Assembly (NCBI RefSeq): GCF_002863585.1
Contig: NZ_PGUY01000002.1
Location: forward strand, 1 to 64,000
DNA length: 64,000 nucleotides
Reading direction: 5' to 3'
Source of the DNA: Peribacillus deserti
Lineage (GTDB): Bacteria > Bacillota > Bacilli > Bacillales > DSM-1321
This document shows, piece after piece, positions 20,099 to 31,562 of this stretch. The notes under the pieces were generated by a model. That model worked only from the letters and a program-made list of their open reading frames with translations, ran no database searches and was not told the DNA's origin. The first letter of the stretch is position 1; each line of letters begins with the position of its first letter. The translations under genes were made by a program, and so were the position numbers.

Positions 20099-20737
20099 AT
20101 GAAAAGGGACGTTCACGCCACGGTCAAAGATGAGCGGCTCATTCTGAAAAGAAGAAATGAGATGATCAGAGGTGCCGTTACACTGTTTAAGGAAAAAGGC
20201 TTTCACCGCACCACCACCAGGGAAATTGCCAAAGCAGCGGGGTTCAGCATCGGCACGCTCTATGAATATATTAGAACAAAGGAAGATATTCTCTACCTTG
20301 TCTGCGACCATATCTATGAGGAAGTCAGAGACCGGCTTCAGAAGGACGTGGATACCAGTAAGGGTACACTGGAATCGCTTAAATTAGGTATTTATAACTT
20401 TTTTAAAGTGATGGATGACATGCAGGACGAGGTACTGGTGATGTACCAGGAAGTCAAGTCGCTGACTCGTGATGCTCTTCCCTATGTCTTAAAAAAAGAA
20501 ATGGAAATGGTCGCGATGTTTGAGCAGATTATTCACCTCTGTAGAGAAAATGGGGAGATCGACTTGACCGAGTCTGAAATCAAAATGATTGCCCATAACA
20601 TTTTTGTCCAGGGACAGATGTGGAGTTTTAGAAGGTGGGCTCTGCGGAAAATGTTCACACTTGAGGAATATGTGGAGCATCAGACTAAGCTGTTGTTTCA
20701 CGGGCTGCTTGCGGGCCGGAAACAGGAGGGGAGATAA
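20099..20737 (+). CDS. TetR/AcrR family transcriptional regulator
   Basis: A 212-residue regulator. The N-terminal helix-turn-helix spans about residues 20-66 ([19 protein letters not shown]), followed by an all-helical ligand domain. AAAGGCGGGG lies upstream of ATG. The gene ends four bases before icmF and shares its transcript, so it is likely the local regulator of the icmF/acyl-CoA block, with an acyl-CoA as a plausible ligand (inference). It is not clearly the B. subtilis FadR orthologue; it is longer and sits elsewhere. Confidence 0.85.
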   Translation: MKRDVHATVKDERLILKRRNEMIRGAVTLFKEKGFHRTTTREIAKAAGFSIGTLYEYIRTKEDILYLVCDHIYEEVRDRLQKDVDTSKGTLESLKLGIYNFFKVMDDMQDEVLVMYQEVKSLTRDALPYVLKKEMEMVAMFEQIIHLCRENGEIDLTESEIKMIAHNIFVQGQMWSFRRWALRKMFTLEEYVEHQTKLLFHGLLAGRKQEGR

Positions 20738-20741
20738 AATA

Positions 20742-23700
20742 ATGGCAGAAACTTACCAGCCAAAGCATCATATCAGGTTTGTTACGGCATCGAGTCTGTT
20801 TGACGGGCATGATGCTTCGATCAATATCATGAGGCGGATTTTGCAGGGCAGCGGTGCAGAGGTCATTCACTTAGGGCATAATCGTTCCGTCGAAGAGGTT
20901 GTCAATGCAGCGATTCAGGAGGATGTACAGGGTATAGCCATTTCTTCTTACCAGGGCGGGCATGTGGAATATTTTAAATACATGTATGACCTTCTGAAGG
21001 AGAAGAATGCTTCACACATCCGTATTTACGGCGGCGGTGGCGGAGTCATTATACCGAAGGAAATTAAAGAACTGCATGATTATGGAATTGCCTGGATCTT
21101 TTCGCCTGAAGACGGCAGGAAATACGGCCTTCAGGGAATGATTGAAATCATGATGAAAGAATGTGATTTTGCGACCGCTTCTTCAGACCTGCATGAGAAG
21201 ATGGATTTGCTGAAAGAAGGCGATCACAAAACGATTGCCCAGCTGATTACGCTTGCGGAGAACAGAGTGGGCATTCAGGATGAAGCGGCGGCCGCGGCAG
21301 AAAAAATCCTTGAAGAAGTAAAGCAGTATGAGAAAAATATCCCGATTGTCGGAATTACCGGTACTGGCGGAGCCGGAAAAAGCTCGTTAACCGATGAGTT
21401 GATCAGGCGTTTCCTCAATGAGATTCCTGAAAAGAAAATCGCCATCCTTTCCATTGACCCGACCAAGAGGAAAACAGGCGGTGCTTTGCTTGGCGACCGG
21501 ATTCGGATGAATTCAATTTTTAATTCGAGAGTCTATATGAGAAGCCTCGCTACAAGGGATTCCGGAAGTGAAATTTCACTTGCTCTCAAAGATGCACTCG
21601 CTGTTGTAAAGGCTGCTGGTTTTGATTTAATTATTGTGGAAACGAGCGGGATCGGCCAGGGGGACGCAAGCATAACGGAGGTCACGGATCTATCCATGTA
21701 TGTAATGACCAGTGAATTCGGGGCACCTTCCCAGCTGGAAAAAATCGATATGATTGATTTTGCTGACCTCATTGTCATTAATAAATTTGAACGTAAAGGA
21801 TCTGAAGATGCTAAGCGCCAGGTTCAGAAACAGTATCAGCGCAGCCGCATGCTTTTTGACCAGGATATCGATCGGATGCCTGTCTATGGGACGATTGCAA
21901 GCCAATTTAATGACGTTGGGACAAACGCTTTATTCGCGGCCCTTGTGGAAAAGATCAATGAAAAAGTAGGAAAGGACTGGACGACGGGTTTTTCAAAAGA
22001 GGCAGATGTGAAGAAACAAAATATCATTATCCCGAATGACCGCCGTTACTACTTGCGGGAAATCTCGGAAACGGTAAGGAATTATCACTCTAAAGCAGAA
22101 GAGCAGGCAGCAATTGCCCGGCGGCTGTTCCAGCTGGAGGGTGCCATTTCAGCTGTAAAAGAGAAAGAATTGAATGGGGAGGTTCTCTCTTCTCTGGAAG
22201 CACTGAGAGATGAAACAGTCACAAAACTGACCGAAGAATCGAAAAGAATTATTTTTGGCTGGGATGAATTTAGAGGGAAATATGCAGCCGACCGATTCAT
22301 CAGCAAAGTCCGGGATAAAGAAATTGTCACTGAACTTAAGACGGTGTCATTATCCGGCCTTCAAATTCCTAAAGTGTCTCTTCCAAAGTACGTGGATTAT
22401 GGAGAAATTCTTAAATGGGTATATAAAGAGAATGCACCCGGGTTCTTTCCTTACACAGCTGGTGTGTTTCCGTTCAAACGGGAAGGAGAAGATCCGAAAC
22501 GGCAGTTTGCCGGTGAAGGAACCCCGGAAAGGACGAACCGCCGATTCCACTATTTATCCAAGGATGACAATGCTAAGCGCTTGAGTACGGCCTTTGATTC
22601 CGTGACTCTGTATGGCGAGGACCCGGATTACCGTCCGGACATCTATGGGAAGGTAGGAGAAAGCGGGGTAAGCATTTGTACACTGGAAGACATGAAGAAG
22701 CTGTACGACGGCTTTGATTTATGCCATCCATCCACATCCGTTTCGATGACGATCAATGGACCTGCGCCAATCATACTTGCGATGTATCTGAATACAGCCA
22801 TCGAACAGCAGAGAGCGAAAAAAGAGGAAGAACTGGGAAGAGGGCTGACCCAGGAGGAATATGAGCAGGTAAAAGCGTTTACCTTCCAATCAGTAAGGGG
22901 AACCGTACAGGCGGATATCCTAAAAGAAGATCAGGGACAGAATACCTGTATTTTCTCTACTGAATTTGCACTCCGTTTGATGGGGGATATCCAGGAATAC
23001 TTTATTGAGAAAAAAGTCAGAAACTACTATTCTGTATCGATCTCAGGCTATCATATCGCTGAAGCGGGCGCTAACCCAATTTCCCAGCTGGCATTTACCC
23101 TGGCGAATGGATTTACGTATGTAGAGTACTATCTCAGCAGAGGGATGAATATAAATGATTTTGCACCAAACCTGTCATTCTTCTTTTCTAATGGCTTAGA
23201 CCCTGAATATACGGTGCTCGGCAGGGTGGCCAGAAGAATTTGGGCAGCGGTGATGAGAGATAAATATGGTGCAAATGAACGAAGCCAGAAATTAAAATAT
23301 CACATTCAAACATCCGGCAGATCTCTCCATGCGCAGGAAATCGACTTCAATGATATCAGGACGACGCTGCAGGCTTTGATGGCTCTCCAGGATAATTGTA
23401 ACTCGCTTCATACCAATGCATATGATGAAGCGATCACCACGCCTACGGAAGAATCCGTCCGAAGGGCCATGGCGATCCAAATGATTATCACGAAGGAACT
23501 AGGCCTTGCCAAAAATGAAAATCCGCTCCAAGGTTCTTTTATAATAGAAGAATTGACCGACTTGGTGGAGGAAGCTGTCCTGCAGGAATTTGACCGCCTT
23601 AATGACCGCGGAGGAGTTCTCGGGGCGATGGAAACGCAATATCAGCGCGGGAAGATCCAGGATGAATCCATGCATTATGAGATGAAAAAACATTCCGGGG

Positions 23701-24002
23701 AACTTCCGATCATTGGGGTCAATACCTATCTGAATCCAAATCCTCCTTCTGAAGAGGACTTAAACAGTATGGAGCTTGCGAGAGCGTCCAAAGAGGAAAA
23801 AGAACAGCAGATCCGTAATCTAAGGGGATTCCAGGAGCTTCACAGGTCAGAGCTGAGTGAGAAGCTTTCCCGCCTGCAGGAAGCAGCCTACAGCGGCGGC
23901 AATATCTTTGCTGAATTAATGGAAACCGTTAAAACAGCAAGCCTTGGCCAGATTACAAAAGCTCTTTACGAGGTTGGCGGACAGTATAGAAGAAATATGT
24001 AA
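20742..24002 (+). CDS. icmF: Fused isobutyryl-CoA mutase IcmF
   Basis: A 1086-residue fusion enzyme: N-terminal adenosylcobalamin-binding domain (residues 10-145; DGHDAS with His23 as the lower cobalt ligand), a MeaB-type GTPase chaperone (P-loop GTGGAGKSS near residue 206), and the mutase TIM barrel (from about 560). It interconverts isobutyryl-CoA and butyryl-CoA. Two substrate-pocket positions read Phe576 (TAGVFPF) and Gln733 (GQNTCIF), as in isobutyryl-CoA rather than methylmalonyl-CoA mutases, which carry Tyr and Arg. ATG 20742 has AGGAGGGG upstream; a longer in-frame reading from 20589 overlaps the tetR gene and is rejected. Confidence 0.95.
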   Translation: MAETYQPKHHIRFVTASSLFDGHDASINIMRRILQGSGAEVIHLGHNRSVEEVVNAAIQEDVQGIAISSYQGGHVEYFKYMYDLLKEKNASHIRIYGGGGGVIIPKEIKELHDYGIAWIFSPEDGRKYGLQGMIEIMMKECDFATASSDLHEKMDLLKEGDHKTIAQLITLAENRVGIQDEAAAAAEKILEEVKQYEKNIPIVGITGTGGAGKSSLTDELIRRFLNEIPEKKIAILSIDPTKRKTGGALLGDRIRMNSIFNSRVYMRSLATRDSGSEISLALKDALAVVKAAGFDLIIVETSGIGQGDASITEVTDLSMYVMTSEFGAPSQLEKIDMIDFADLIVINKFERKGSEDAKRQVQKQYQRSRMLFDQDIDRMPVYGTIASQFNDVGTNALFAALVEKINEKVGKDWTTGFSKEADVKKQNIIIPNDRRYYLREISETVRNYHSKAEEQAAIARRLFQLEGAISAVKEKELNGEVLSSLEALRDETVTKLTEESKRIIFGWDEFRGKYAADRFISKVRDKEIVTELKTVSLSGLQIPKVSLPKYVDYGEILKWVYKENAPGFFPYTAGVFPFKREGEDPKRQFAGEGTPERTNRRFHYLSKDDNAKRLSTAFDSVTLYGEDPDYRPDIYGKVGESGVSICTLEDMKKLYDGFDLCHPSTSVSMTINGPAPIILAMYLNTAIEQQRAKKEEELGRGLTQEEYEQVKAFTFQSVRGTVQADILKEDQGQNTCIFSTEFALRLMGDIQEYFIEKKVRNYYSVSISGYHIAEAGANPISQLAFTLANGFTYVEYYLSRGMNINDFAPNLSFFFSNGLDPEYTVLGRVARRIWAAVMRDKYGANERSQKLKYHIQTSGRSLHAQEIDFNDIRTTLQALMALQDNCNSLHTNAYDEAITTPTEESVRRAMAIQMIITKELGLAKNENPLQGSFIIEELTDLVEEAVLQEFDRLNDRGGVLGAMETQYQRGKIQDESMHYEMKKHSGELPIIGVNTYLNPNPPSEEDLNSMELARASKEEKEQQIRNLRGFQELHRSELSEKLSRLQEAAYSGGNIFAELMETVKTASLGQITKALYEVGGQYRRNM

Positions 24003-24022
24003 GTAAAAGCTGTTAGAGCAAT

Positions 24023-24130
24023 GTTGATAGAGGAATGCGTGCGACTCCTGGATGAAGTGCGCAGTCAAGGGAGAGCCAGCAGCAGAATTAAGTGTTGAAA
24101 AACACCATCCTCCGGTTTCTTGTAATCAAC
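24023..24130 (+). repeat. Degenerate R2 repeat, copy F
   Basis: Recognisable only at its ends (GTTGAT and AATCAAC) and through GCGACTCCTGG, GTCAAGGGAGA and ACCATCCTCCGGTTTCTT. The last block recalls the right end of the R1 insert (ACCGTCCTCCGCTTTTCT), so this may be a decayed composite. Confidence 0.6.
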
Positions 24131-24182
24131 TGGCTGATTTTACAGATCAGACAAAAAAGATATAAATGATCCCTTCACTTAG

Positions 24183-24221
24183 AGTAACCCCTGTCAAAGT
24201 TGATTTGGCGGGGGTTATTTA
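24183..24221 (+). terminator. Terminator after icmF
   Basis: GTAACCCC pairs with GGGGTTAT around a loop of about 18 bases, then TTTAGG; the T-run is short. Confidence 0.65.
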
Positions 24222-24293
24222 GGCGAAATTGGTCTGACTCCTATAAAATATGGGTAGAATGGGAAAGAGGAGATCTGAAAAGCGGGTGGAAGA

Positions 24294-24509
24294 ATGAAAA
24301 TAAAAAAGGTAATGCAGGCTTTATTGCTCTGTATGGCTGCAGCTCTTTCCATACTCTTGTATCAAAAGCAGCTGGGAGCGATTCCTTTTCTTTTACTCTC
24401 TTTCTATTGTTTTTACATGGCGTACAGGCAAAAGAAAGGGCTGAACAAGAGGGTGCTTAAGGCTGCATACCCACTTGAAAAACAAGAGGAATCTATAAGA
24501 TTGAACTAG
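24294..24509 (+). CDS. Small hypothetical membrane protein
   Basis: A 71-residue reading frame with two hydrophobic segments (about residues 6-22 and 27-43), and basic ends with KKK and RQKKG. I do not recognise a family. The ribosome binding site (GGGTGGAAG) is modest. It stands alone between icmF and rpoE. An overlapping frame (24200-24460) is longer at the front but has less protein-like composition. The hydrophobic pattern favours a real small membrane protein. Confidence 0.5.
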   Translation: MKIKKVMQALLLCMAAALSILLYQKQLGAIPFLLLSFYCFYMAYRQKKGLNKRVLKAAYPLEKQEESIRLN

Positions 24510-24731
24510 CATAAACTTAGCACTATTGTTTATAATGTTATATATGTCTAGCAATATCGCTGCTAGTACTAACATATTACTGCTACTACAAACGTATCCA
24601 ATTGACTTTAGGGTGCGTAACCATTTTTCTAATCTTAGCCATAGAGCTGATGCAGCATACATATAAAATTTCTGTTCTGATTCAGTGCAGGAATATGATG
24701 GTGCCCCATTATAGAAAGGAAGTGCAGAGGG

Positions 24732-25322
24732 TTGAGTTTAAGCCAATACTCTAAAGAAGAAATAAAAGAAATGTCCTTATTAGAGCTTGCTTATGAGTTC
24801 CTTGTAAGCCAGAAGCAGGCAGTGCCATTTTCAGAAATCGTGCAGGAGCTGAAACGCCTTCAAGATTTATCTGATGCCGAACTTACGAATAAATTATCAC
24901 AATTTTATACAGATCTTAATGTGGATGGCAGATTCACTTCCATCGGTGAAAACCGCTGGGGCTTAAAAGCCTGGTACCCTGTTGACCAAATCGAAGACGA
25001 AGTTCTTCCAGCTGCAAAACCGAAGAAGAAGAAGGCCAAAAAGGCTGACGACGAAGAACTGGAAGATTTCGATGAAGTGGAAGAAGAGGATCTGGATTAT
25101 GATGATCTGGATGACTTCGAAGAAGAAGAAGAGGATCTTGTCGAAGATGATGATGATCTTCTGGATGACGATGACGATGATGATGCCGAGGAAGAAGATC
25201 TCGAGGAGGCTCTTGAGGAGGGCGGCTTCATTATTGATGATGAGGACGCAGACCTTGATGAGGAAGATGAAGACGAAGACGAAGGCCTCGAAGATGAAAC
25301 AGAGGACGACGATAAGCTTTAA
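24732..25322 (+). CDS. rpoE: RNA polymerase delta subunit
   Basis: A 196-residue delta subunit of Gram-positive RNA polymerase. The folded N-terminal HARE-HTH domain is residues 1-90 (LLELAYEFLVSQKQAVPFSE), followed by a short basic KKKKAKK patch and a disordered, almost wholly Asp/Glu tail of about 90 residues. The tail mimics nucleic acid and promotes polymerase recycling and sensitivity to initiating NTPs. The start is TTG with GAAAGGAAG upstream. It is followed by pyrG as in B. subtilis. Confidence 0.96.
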   Translation: MSLSQYSKEEIKEMSLLELAYEFLVSQKQAVPFSEIVQELKRLQDLSDAELTNKLSQFYTDLNVDGRFTSIGENRWGLKAWYPVDQIEDEVLPAAKPKKKKAKKADDEELEDFDEVEEEDLDYDDLDDFEEEEEDLVEDDDDLLDDDDDDDAEEEDLEEALEEGGFIIDDEDADLDEEDEDEDEGLEDETEDDDKL

Positions 25323-25337
25323 TTTCTCATTATTTGC

Positions 25338-25446
25338 TTGACTTTTTATATCGATATTTGTAGAATCATTTTTGGGCTCCTTAAAAAGGGCACAAGAAAC
25401 GACTATATCGCTCCCTTACTTTTGTAAGCGGAGCGTTTTTGTTTTT
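25338..25446 (+). promoter_or_regulatory. pyrG promoter and CTP-sensing reiterative-transcription attenuator
   Basis: -35 TTGACT (25338-25343), a 17-base spacer, -10 TAGAAT (25361-25366), and a start region GGGCTCC with the first G at 25374. A terminator hairpin follows at 25409-25446 (CGCTCC-C-TTAC paired with GTAAG-C-GGAGCG, then T-rich). In B. subtilis pyrG, low CTP causes poly-G addition at the GGGC start; the G-run pairs with the CUCCCUU in the 5' arm and prevents termination. All those parts are present here. The sequence after it is about 530 bases of leader before pyrG. Confidence 0.85.
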
Positions 25447-25577
25447 ATGGCAATTGGGTAACGTGACACGTTTCATTCTCATAAGGAAAATACGATAAAC
25501 ATTCACTGCCAAATTTCGATGGAAACAAGATTTTATAAAAAGGCTAAGTTAAAGTTCATTTTGGATTTTGGCACTTT

Positions 25578-25703
25578 GTTGATTGTTAGCGGATATGCGA
25601 GACTCCTGCGGGAAAGCGGGTCAAGGGAGACCCCACAGGCATAGACGCCGAGGAGGCTCCCGGACCGCCCCGCGGAAAGCAAGTGCCTTTCGTTACAATC
25701 AAC
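25578..25703 (+). repeat. R2 palindromic repeat, copy G (inside the pyrG leader)
   Basis: Full R2 core from GTTGATTG to CAATCAAC, with outer arms AGGCTAAGTTAAAG on the left and AGTTTAACAGAGCT on the right. It lies between the pyrG attenuator and the pyrG ribosome binding site, so it should be part of the pyrG mRNA. Confidence 0.9.
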
Positions 25704-25939
25704 AGGCAAGTTTAACAGAGCTTATAAAAAAAGTCATAAGTTTTCTGGTTTGTGGCAAACTTTCTCAGAGAATGTTTTTATGTTTGGTCGAGCCACCTAA
25801 GCAGGTAATTGTGAAAATAGATGCAGGTATACAGAAACCGAATGTCTTTATCTTCCGTTTAGGATTTCACTCATATTGGAAACTGGTATTATTCTTTTTT
25901 ACTATTGAGAGTATTCTATTCGCGGGTGTAAGGGTTTGA

Positions 25940-27586
<1,647 letters not shown>

Positions 27587-27652
27587 AAGCGGAAGTTTCC
27601 TGGTCAGCCTTGGCATAATCCTAAAAGGGGCTAGGAGCTGGATATAAAAAGA

Positions 27653-27683
27653 AAAAGCTGAACCGTCTGGTTCAGCTTTTTCT
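27653..27683. terminator. Terminator between pyrG and ywjG
   Basis: AAAAAGCTGAAC pairs with GTTCAGCTTTTT around CGTCTG. Symmetric A and T runs mean it could serve pyrG and the converging ywjG. Confidence 0.93.
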
Positions 27684-27769
27684 ATTGTGATTTTATTTGC
27701 CGCTCCCTATATGTCCTGCTGTAAAAGCGGTCATGGAGCAGCTTCCACCAGAAACGTTGGTGCTTCAGC

Positions 27770-27790
27770 GGGGACAGTCCCCCATTTCCC
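27770..27790. repeat. REP-like palindrome, site 1
   Basis: GGGGACAGTCCCC followed by CATTTCCC, ending on the last base of the ywjG stop codon. The same words occur at 39806, 43953 and 51456. Confidence 0.7.
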
Positions 27791-28317
27791 TATTCTTCGT
27801 GGTATTCTTTGAGGATTTCTTCAATGCTGAATTTGAGTCCATGATAGGCAAATAGGGCGGCCATGAGGGATGGAAAGCCGAATCTTGTGCCTGATTCGTC
27901 AGGAAGGAGGGCTCTTGTCAGCTTCGTGTCGATATGGACATCGGCAAGTTGAGTTAGTTCATTGGGCTGATCTTTTTGGACGGCAGAGACGGCGACGAAG
28001 GCGATATCTTTTGCCTGCAGCTCTTTTCCAAGGGCTACCGCTTCTGCATCGTCGGCAAACCGGGTGAACAGCAGCACTCTGTCGGCGGAGGTTATATCTG
28101 CAATGTTTTCTAAAGGCTTAACGAAAACAAGCGGTTCGGCTCCATACATCGCTTCATCCAGAATTCCCTGCATTTCGCCGAAGCCATGAAGATATAGTGT
28201 TCCTTCACTGACCACCGCCTGGCATAGCAGCCTTGCGCCATCCTCCAGTGAAAACTCTTCCTGATCGATCATCTTTTTATATACACCTGTAAGCTGGGTG
28301 GAAAATATTTTTAGCAT
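27790..28317 (-). CDS. ywjG: DUF2529 family protein YwjG
   Basis: A 175-residue protein of the DUF2529/YwjG family, related in outline to SIS-type sugar-phosphate binding folds (TLYLHGFGEMQG, then VLLFTRFADD). No reaction is assigned. I use ATG 28317 because AAAAGGGG lies directly upstream on the minus strand; the frame remains open 14 codons further. Position between pyrG and spo0F matches B. subtilis. Its stop codon touches a REP-like palindrome. Confidence 0.85.
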   Translation of the reverse strand: MLKIFSTQLTGVYKKMIDQEEFSLEDGARLLCQAVVSEGTLYLHGFGEMQGILDEAMYGAEPLVFVKPLENIADITSADRVLLFTRFADDAEAVALGKELQAKDIAFVAVSAVQKDQPNELTQLADVHIDTKLTRALLPDESGTRFGFPSLMAALFAYHGLKFSIEEILKEYHEE

Positions 28318-28700
28318 GATAAAACCCCTTTTATATAATCTATCTCTTCTATATATCATATCCCTATCTATTTCGCATTAGTTGTATACTGATATAGATG
28401 GATAACAGCCAGAAAGTAAAGCTGATAAATCAATTGCGCCGCTTTTTGAGATAATTGCTGCAGATAAAAAATAATGATGCCGAAGTTCAAAATAATGAAA
28501 AAAATACTTCACCAACCCTGGTATCGGCTCTCTGGTAAAGTATGATTTCATTTCTTGCAAACAAAATGAATGAATTTGTCGGCAATCAAAGGCCATTACA
28601 TCGCTTTAGGTGATATTTGCACCAAACCAGATTACCACACAGTTTTGAGGGAAGAGGCTAGCGCAAATTTCAGCACATCAACAAAAAACTCATAAAGAAT
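28318..28700. other. Intergenic region between divergent ywjG and spo0F
   Basis: About 380 AT-rich bases with no ORF, tandem repeat or strong hairpin visible. TTTGTCGGC at 28575-28583 resembles a Spo0A box (TTTGTCRAA) with two mismatches. This would fit the known Spo0A control of spo0F, but the match is weak. Confidence 0.35.
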
Positions 28701-28711
28701 GACAGCCATAA

Positions 28712-28740
28712 GCAGGAATTTTAGGGAAATGGAGCGAAAT
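28712..28740 (+). promoter_or_regulatory. Candidate sigma-H promoter of spo0F
   Basis: GCAGGAATT (28712-28720) and AGCGAAAT (28733-28740), separated by 12 bases, fit the sigma-H consensus RNAGGAWWW-N12-RNNGAAWW. B. subtilis spo0F is transcribed from a sigma-H promoter at the onset of sporulation. Confidence 0.7.
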
Positions 28741-28825
28741 AATTAAGATATGCTCTGCGATTAAGGATTATTTACATATCTCAAGCGCCTATGCGAGATT
28801 TATACAGGGAAAAGGGGTTAACAGA

Positions 28826-29188
28826 ATGGGTAGAAGAGTTTTAATAGTGGACGACCAATTTGGTATACGAATACTCTTGAATGAAGTTCTCCAAAGAGAA
28901 GGATATGAAACCTTTCAGGCGGCTAATGGTCCCCAGGCACTGGACATCGTGAACAAATATCCGCCAGACCTTGTTCTTTTAGATATGAAAATTCCAGGGA
29001 TGGATGGAATTGAAATCCTGAAACGAATGAAGCAGATCGACCAGAATATCAGAATTATTATCATGACAGCCTACGGTGAATTGGATATGATTCAGGAAGC
29101 GCGGGATCTCGGAGCGCTGACTCATTTCGCAAAACCGTTTGATATTGATGACATCCGCAAGGCGGTAAGGGAGAATATTTTAGTGTAA
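28826..29188 (+). CDS. spo0F: Sporulation phosphorelay response regulator Spo0F
   Basis: A 120-residue stand-alone receiver domain that passes phosphate from sporulation sensor kinases to Spo0B and so to Spo0A. The acid pocket Asp9-Asp10, phosphoacceptor Asp53 ([11 protein letters not shown]), Thr81 and Lys103 (FAKPF) are all intact. There is no output domain, as expected. AAAAGGGG lies upstream of ATG. Next gene fbaA, as in B. subtilis. Confidence 0.96.
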   Translation: MGRRVLIVDDQFGIRILLNEVLQREGYETFQAANGPQALDIVNKYPPDLVLLDMKIPGMDGIEILKRMKQIDQNIRIIIMTAYGELDMIQEARDLGALTHFAKPFDIDDIRKAVRENILV

Positions 29189-29292
29189 GCCCTGTCAATA
29201 TTTTCAATTTTCGAGCATCGTTCACATTTCGGGGGAAATCCTTAAATTTTGCAGAACTAGCGCGGCTAATTTGTTGCTCATTACACTATCAA

Positions 29293-29320
29293 TTGATATG
29301 CTTAGATTGATTTTTGTAAT
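29293..29320 (+). promoter_or_regulatory. Candidate sigma-A promoter for fbaA
   Basis: -35 TTGATA (29293-29298), 16-base spacer, -10 TGTAAT (29315-29320), each one mismatch from consensus. The leader would be about 100 bases. Confidence 0.45.
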
Positions 29321-29426
29321 CCTTCTAAATTCTAAGCGTATAGCAGCCTTTCTTTAAAGGTAAAATTTTAGAAGGGAACTCTGCAATTGCAGTGTCATTT
29401 AGTTCTACTTTTAAGGAGGAAACAAC

Positions 29427-30284
29427 ATGCCTTTAGTTTCTATGAAAGAAATGCTGAACAAAGCACTTGAAGGTAAGTATGCAGTCGGCCAATATAATAT
29501 TAATAACCTAGAATGGACACAAGCCATTTTAGCTGCTGCCGAGCAGGAAAAATCACCAGTTATCCTTGGTGTATCTGAGGGTGCTGCACGCCATATGGGC
29601 GGATTCTACACAACTGTTATGATGGTAAAAGGATTATTGGAAGATATGAAAATTACCGTTCCGGTTGCAATCCACCTTGATCATGGTTCAAGCTTTGAAA
29701 AATGTAAAGAAGCGATCGACGCTGGATTCACTTCTGTTATGATCGATGCTTCGCACCATCCATTTGAAGAGAATGTTGAAACTACTTCTAAAGTGGTTGA
29801 ATATGCTCATTCAAAAGGCGTTTCTGTTGAAGCGGAACTTGGTGTTGTCGGCGGACAGGAAGACGATGTAGTAGCTGCTGGCGTTATCTATGCAGATCCA
29901 AAAGAGTGTGCTGAGCTGGTTAAACGCACTGGCGTTGACTGCATTGCCCCAGCACTAGGATCCGTTCATGGACCTTACAAAGGTGAACCAAACCTTGGCT
30001 TTAAAGAAATGGAAGAAGTTCGTGATTCAACTGGTATTCCATTGGTTCTTCACGGCGGAACTGGAATCCCGACTCATGACATCCAAAAATCTATCTCTTT
30101 AGGTACTTCAAAAATTAACGTGAACACTGAGAACCAAATCTCATTCACAAAAGCCGTTCGCGAAGTACTTAATAAAGACCAAGAAGTATATGATCCACGT
30201 AAATTCATCGTGCCTGGCCGCGACGCAATTAAAGAAACAGTTGTCGGCAAAATGCGCGAGTTCGGTTCTAGCAACCAGGCATAA
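29427..30284 (+). CDS. fbaA: Class II fructose-1,6-bisphosphate aldolase
   Basis: A 285-residue zinc-dependent aldolase of glycolysis and gluconeogenesis. Metal-ligand blocks HLDHGSS near residue 83, VHGPYKG near residue 180 and LHGGTG near residue 208 are present. The DHGSS Asp is the catalytic acid/base in this family. AAGGAGG precedes the ATG. It neighbours tal and glpX, so this stretch groups sugar-phosphate enzymes. Confidence 0.97.
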   Translation: MPLVSMKEMLNKALEGKYAVGQYNINNLEWTQAILAAAEQEKSPVILGVSEGAARHMGGFYTTVMMVKGLLEDMKITVPVAIHLDHGSSFEKCKEAIDAGFTSVMIDASHHPFEENVETTSKVVEYAHSKGVSVEAELGVVGGQEDDVVAAGVIYADPKECAELVKRTGVDCIAPALGSVHGPYKGEPNLGFKEMEEVRDSTGIPLVLHGGTGIPTHDIQKSISLGTSKINVNTENQISFTKAVREVLNKDQEVYDPRKFIVPGRDAIKETVVGKMREFGSSNQA

Positions 30285-30296
30285 TTTGACAAGAAT

Positions 30297-30326
30297 CGAA
30301 ACCACTGTACGGTGGTTTCGGTTTTT
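30297..30326 (+). terminator. Terminator after fbaA
   Basis: CGAAACCAC pairs with GTGGTTTCG around TGTACG, followed by GTTTTT. Confidence 0.93.
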
Positions 30327-30414
30327 CATATAAAGCAGTCGTGAACAGGGAGCATATCCTTTTTATTTTTGGTATCATCTGATTGAAAATTCCGACAAAA
30401 AGCGAGGGAATACA

Positions 30415-31065
30415 ATGAAATTTTTTATTGATACGGCAAATATAGAAGAAATCCGCGAAGTCCATGCTCTTGGCCTGCTATCAGGTGTAACCACTAATCC
30501 TTCTCTTGTGGCTAAGGAAAAGAATGTCTCCTTTCACGATCGATTAAGAGAAATAACCAGTCTGGTAAAAGGATCGGTCAGTGCGGAAGTTATTTCATTG
30601 GATTCAGAAGGAATGATCAAAGAAGCAGAGGAACTGTCAGCGATCGCGCCTAACATCACCATAAAGGTACCCATGACACCAGATGGACTGAAAACTGTTC
30701 ATTATTTAGCCCAAAAGGGAATTAAAACGAATGTAACTCTTATCTTTAATGCAAATCAGGCACTGCTCGCCGCGCGTGCAGGAGCTTCTTATGTATCCCC
30801 ATTTTTAGGGCGCCTGGATGATATCGGGCAGGACGGGCTTCAGTTAATTTCGGATATAGCTGATATATTCAATATTCATGGCCTTGAGTCTGAAATTATC
30901 GCTGCATCCATACGCCATCCTCTGCATGTGACAGAAGCGGCCATCAGAGGGGCCCACATCGCAACCATCCCATATAAAGTGCTAATGCAATTATTCCATC
31001 ATCCGCTGACTGATAAAGGAATTGACGCATTCCTCGCTGACTGGAAAGCTAGAGAAAATAGGTAA
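30415..31065 (+). CDS. tal: Transaldolase (small YwjH/TalC type)
   Basis: A 216-residue member of the short transaldolase/fructose-6-phosphate aldolase family. It has [12 protein letters not shown] at the N-terminus, GVTTNPSL, and Lys84 in ITIKVPMT as Schiff-base lysine. In Bacillus this protein acts as transaldolase in the pentose phosphate pathway. It is not possible from sequence by eye to exclude fructose-6-phosphate aldolase activity. AGCGAGGG lies upstream of the ATG. It follows fbaA as in B. subtilis. Confidence 0.92.
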   Translation: MKFFIDTANIEEIREVHALGLLSGVTTNPSLVAKEKNVSFHDRLREITSLVKGSVSAEVISLDSEGMIKEAEELSAIAPNITIKVPMTPDGLKTVHYLAQKGIKTNVTLIFNANQALLAARAGASYVSPFLGRLDDIGQDGLQLISDIADIFNIHGLESEIIAASIRHPLHVTEAAIRGAHIATIPYKVLMQLFHHPLTDKGIDAFLADWKARENR

Positions 31066-31168
31066 AACGCTTTCAAATCAGGCTGTTTTCGCTTAGACTG
31101 GTGTATGTAGTTCCATTCCGAGCGTACAGCCTGAGCTTCTTGGCTCTATTAAAATAAATGTATTCATT

Positions 31169-31281
31169 GTTGATTCTAGCTCTATGTATTGCCGCTGCAT
31201 GCGTGTCAAGGGAGACCCAAAAGCGTGAAAATGTGGGGGGCTCCCGGACCGCCCGCGAAAAAGCTAGTGCCTGCAATCAAC
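31169..31281 (+). repeat. Degenerate R2 repeat, copy H
   Basis: Keeps GTTGATT, GTCAAGGGAGACC, GGCTCCCGGACCGCCCGCG and CAATCAAC, but the left arm is worn. A GGCTGTTTTCGC word at 31082, like the outer arm of the long form, stands 87 bases before it. The element fills most of the tal-murA2 gap. Confidence 0.7.
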
Positions 31282-31562
31282 AAACGGGTTTAACAATAAT
31301 ACAAAGGGCCATCATTTTTAACCACTTAATTCTCCCCGGGTGTTCTCTCATTTCAGAAAGAAGCAAAAAGGCTGCCCTTGTGAGCAGGAACTGCATTTCT
31401 GGTAAAATTTATATTTTCGGTACATGAATTCCTGTTTTTTGTGTAAACTAGACATTAAAGAATGCTGTCGTTTTATGCATGTTGGAAATGGAAAAATATA
31501 CCTCGGACACAAGCCGATTTTGCAGGTATTTGTACTGCTTTGGCATAGAAGGGAGTTATACC

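Noticed and set aside
20589-20741. Longer IcmF N-terminus starting inside the tetR gene
   Set aside because: It would overlap tetR by about 150 bases in another frame. ATG 20742 has a strong AGGAGGGG and gives the expected B12-domain start.
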